This document shows, in pieces, positions 5,420 through 7,161 of a stretch of 7,161 bases of DNA (position 1 is the first letter of the stretch; every line of letters begins with the position of its first letter). The position numbers were made by a program, and so were the translations under genes. Under the pieces are notes generated by a model. It did not search any database and was not told the origin of the DNA. It saw only the letters and a program-made list of their open reading frames with translations. The stretch is from assembly GCA_965371445.1 (NCBI GenBank), contig CBDUYN010000303.1:1-7161 (forward strand). Reading direction: 5' to 3'. The DNA comes from DASWIG01 sp965371445 (GTDB taxonomy: Bacteria > Acidobacteriota > Thermoanaerobaculia > Multivoradales > J023).

Positions 5420-6060
5420 CCTGTGCAGGCGACCGTAGGAGAGGAAGTTGCCGACGCCAGGGAAGCGGGAGATCTCGTGGATCTCGTAGAGGATGGTCAG
5501 CGCCAGGACCTTGCCGATCCCGGGAATCGTCCGCAACAGGTAGAAGGTCGACGCGTCATGGACCTTGGCCCGGCTCTCGAGGAAGAGCTCGAGCTCGTCG
5601 ATGGTCTCGTCGTAGGTGTCGAGCAGCGCCATGTTGGCGGCCACGGACATCCGGACGTCTTCGTCCTCGAAGTGCTCGAGCAGGCCGGCTCGGTTCCTCG
5701 CCTGGTCGATGCGCTCCTCGTAGGGCGGCAGGTTGTACTGGGTGATGGTGTTCTGGATGTGCGAGTACAAGCCGCCGCGCTTGCGCACGAAGCGCATCCT
5801 TCGGCGCAGCAGGTCGCGCGTCGCCCGCATCTCGCTGGGGTAGACGTAGGCCAGCGGCAGATTGCCACCACGCAGCAAGGCGCGATCTTGTAGGAGTCGA
5901 TCCTGTCGTTCTTGGACTTGCCACCGTGGACGGCCTTCATGTAGTAGGCGTGCCCGAGGACGAAGGGGATCCCCTCCTCGGCGCAGAGGTCGGCCACCCA
6001 GTACCAGCAGAACATGCACTCGACGGCGATGGCCACGTCGCGGCGGTAGGATCCTTTACG
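5420..6060 (-). mobile_element. IS110-family insertion sequence remnant
   Basis: Limits are set by where transposase similarity begins and ends, so they are approximate. IS110 elements lack terminal inverted repeats and usually make no target duplication, so ends cannot be fixed from the sequence. No intact non-coding end for a bridge RNA is recognisable. The remnant separates the DUF2235 remnant from the Uma2 gene. Confidence 0.75.
5426..6055 (-). pseudogene. IS110-family transposase, truncated at both ends and frameshifted
   Basis: Read on the minus strand from about 6055. The first segment has YRRDVAIAVECMFCWYWVAD, then EEGIPFVLGHAYYMKAVHG and KNDRIDSYKIA, the central and final parts of the DEDD (RuvC-like) domain, with the E of VEC and the Ds of KNDRID. 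Near 5878-5885 one base seems lost, and the protein resumes in another frame as LLRGGNLPLAYVYPSEMRAT and continues to TFYLLRTIPGIGKVLALTIL, EIHEISRFPGVGNFLSYGRL, the start of the Transposase_20 (PF02371) domain. The first catalytic Asp (N-terminal GIDVHK-type motif) is missing, and similarity stops at about 5426, before the conserved end with the catalytic Ser. IS110 enzymes are bridge-RNA-guided recombinases; this copy should be inactive. The family call is very secure. Confidence 0.92.
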
Positions 6061-6117
6061 CCGCCCGGTGATGTAGGCTTCCGCCATGATCTCCTTCATC
6101 CCAGCCCGCGAAGTTGC

Positions 6118-6123
6118 TATACT
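6118..6123 (+). promoter_or_regulatory. -10-like TATACT, 6 nt before Uma2 start codon
   Basis: TATACT is close to the sigma-70 consensus TATAAT and is followed by six bases and then the ATG at 6130. No Shine-Dalgarno and no clear -35 are present. It lies just outside the IS110 remnant and implies a leaderless message starting at 6130, although the frame is open as far back as 5926. Confidence 0.6.
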
Positions 6124-6129
6124 CGCCGT

Positions 6130-7089
6130 ATGGCTCTCCCCGCACCCAAGATGGACTCCCCCGCCCGATTCCCCCGGGAAGTCCCCGAGGAGCCGCACGA
6201 GGCCGTCTTTCGGCCGGTTCGCAAGGGCGACGGCGAGCTCGTCGTCGAAGAGTTCCCGCTGACCCTCGACGTGCTCCTCGATCCCCGGGTAGAAGACCAG
6301 ATGTCCCAGACTCGGCCCCATGCCAAGCAGTTGGGTCCCCTGGCCGACACCCTGGACCGTTTCTTGGAACGACAAGACGGCGTCGCGGTCCTGAGCGACA
6401 TGATGATCCTCTGGAAGCAGCTCGGGGAGCGCAACGTGTCGCCCGACGTCTGCGTGGTCAAGGGGGTGCGCGACCGCGAGGCGATCGACGAGAGCTTCGA
6501 CCCGGTGGCGGAGGGGACCGATCCCTGCCTGGTCTTCGAGGTGGTGTCCGAGAGCACGCGGGACGTCAAAGCGAAGGACGAGGAGAAGAATCCGCCGCTC
6601 TTCGAGAGGATGGGCGTGGAGGACCTCGTGCTGGTCTACCCGCGGCGTCCGGGGAAGCGCAAGCGGATTCGCCTCGACGTGAAGCGGCTCGACGCTTCGG
6701 GCCGCTACCGGACGAACCGTCCGGGACCGGAGGGCTGGATCCTCTTGGTCTCGGTGGGTTTGCGGATCAAGCTGGCCGAGGATGGTGTTCGGCTGCTCGT
6801 CGAAGACGTGCGGACCGGTGAGCGGTTGCTGACGTCGGTGGAAGAGGAGGCGGCGCGGCGGGCGGCCGAGGCCTGTGTCGAGCAGGAGGTCGAGGCGCGG
6901 CGTCAGGAGACCGAGGCGCGGCAGAAAGCCGAGAAGCGCGTCGAGCAGGAGACCGAGGCGCGGCAGAAAGCCGAGAAGCGCGTCGAGCAGGAGGCCGAGG
7001 CCCGCGCGGCAGCAGAGGCGAACGTCCAAGAGCTCCTGGCCAAGATCCAACGCCTCGGCCTTGCGGGCTCTCGACCCGCATCAGGATGA
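6130..7089 (+). CDS. Uma2-family (DUF820) putative endonuclease with coiled-coil tail
   Basis: The product has 319 residues. The core (about 35-215) follows the Uma2 plan of the PD-(D/E)XK nuclease fold: VSPDVCVVKGV (103-113) with the catalytic Asp106, PCLVFEVVSESTRDVKAKDE (132-151) with Glu137, and ERMGVEDLVLVYP (159-171), where most members have GVPEYWLVDP. Lys147, Lys149 or Lys153 may serve as the basic residue. Residues about 236-310 are a charged heptad-type coiled coil (EARQKAEKRVEQET repeated), probably for oligomerisation. Uma2 genes are abundant in many environmental bacteria, yet their biological role is not settled; mobility-related or nuclease functions have been proposed. The start at ATG 6130 is chosen because TATACT lies 6 nt upstream; GTG/ATG codons further upstream run antisense through the IS110 remnant. 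No partner gene is visible. Confidence 0.88.
   Translation: MALPAPKMDSPARFPREVPEEPHEAVFRPVRKGDGELVVEEFPLTLDVLLDPRVEDQMSQTRPHAKQLGPLADTLDRFLERQDGVAVLSDMMILWKQLGERNVSPDVCVVKGVRDREAIDESFDPVAEGTDPCLVFEVVSESTRDVKAKDEEKNPPLFERMGVEDLVLVYPRRPGKRKRIRLDVKRLDASGRYRTNRPGPEGWILLVSVGLRIKLAEDGVRLLVEDVRTGERLLTSVEEEAARRAAEACVEQEVEARRQETEARQKAEKRVEQETEARQKAEKRVEQEAEARAAAEANVQELLAKIQRLGLAGSRPASG
6913..6996 (+). repeat. 42-bp tandem repeat coding the Uma2 coiled coil
   Basis: Units 6913-6954 and 6955-6996 differ only near the end (GAGACC against GAGGCC), and a decayed third unit starts at 6997. Half a unit is also seen at 6892-6912. Each unit codes 14 residues, that is two heptads, so a copy-number change lengthens the coiled coil without breaking frame or register. 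Confidence 0.92.
7062..7080. terminator. Weak hairpin at the end of the Uma2 gene
   Basis: TGCGGG (7062-7067) pairs with CCCGCA (7075-7080) around a 7-nt loop, overlapping the last codons of the gene. No U-tract follows, so termination is only a possibility. Confidence 0.25.
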
Positions 7090-7161
7090 GGTAGTGCGTC
7101 CAGTGACTCGTCGCCGATCTTGTTCATGACCAGTCAGCGGCTCGGTGGCGGTGGTGGTGGT

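Noticed and set aside
5497..7050. Very long minus-strand open frame opposite the Uma2 gene
   Set aside because: Its first 300 residues are an antisense shadow of the Uma2 gene (Leu/Arg/His-rich, mirror of the coiled coil). Only the part below about 6055 is meaningful, as the first segment of the IS110 transposase.
7090..7161. Possible new gene start at 7126 (ATG) running into a GGT repeat
   Set aside because: Only 12 codons are visible, without Shine-Dalgarno or a convincing -10 box; the glycine-like GGT run at the window edge is low complexity.

Overview
This is a GC-rich bacterial window with dense coding on both strands. The mix of a WD40 repeat protein, a sigma/anti-sigma pair with a long inter-domain linker, a Uma2-type protein with a coiled-coil tail, and start codons that lack ribosome binding sites fits a high-GC soil or sediment lineage. 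Acidobacteriota is my best guess, with Myxococcota or Planctomycetota possible. That is an impression from gene style, not a database result.

Layout. Positions 1-465 (+) hold the C-terminal end of a WD40 repeat protein, with two DNA-identical 126-bp repeat units. It converges on a gene of unknown function at 561-1439 (-), and a strong GC-rich hairpin (514-537) lies between them. Positions 1440-1870 are non-coding. They contain the upstream region of that gene and an array of 42-bp palindromic repeats (about 1523-1776) that can fold into hairpins. Then follow, all on +, a GNAT acetyltransferase (1871-2908), an ECF-like sigma factor (2988-3863) and a translationally coupled membrane protein (3860-4762) that looks like its anti-sigma factor without zinc ligands.

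From about 4496 to 6060 the minus strand carries debris. In transcription order it holds a doubly truncated, frameshifted IS110-family transposase (about 6055-5426), the C-terminal remnant of a DUF2235 / T6SS Tle1-like hydrolase (about 5400-4971), and a short secreted-protein gene with a good Shine-Dalgarno (ATG at 4945) whose reading frame runs antisense into the putative anti-sigma gene. The window closes with a complete Uma2-family (DUF820, PD-(D/E)XK fold) protein at 6130-7089 (+), extended by a coiled-coil tail with a 42-bp tandem repeat.

How the genes relate. The sigma and anti-sigma genes form a clear regulatory operon; its target promoters are not evident. The DUF2235 remnant and the secreted protein look like the end of an old minus-strand operon damaged by the insertion sequence. 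Three of the genes that appear to head transcripts (GNAT, sigma, Uma2) have a TANNNT -10-like hexamer ending exactly 6 nt before the start codon and no Shine-Dalgarno, which suggests leaderless mRNAs. The two internal operon genes carry good Shine-Dalgarno sequences. I see no complete defence system, CRISPR array or RNA gene.
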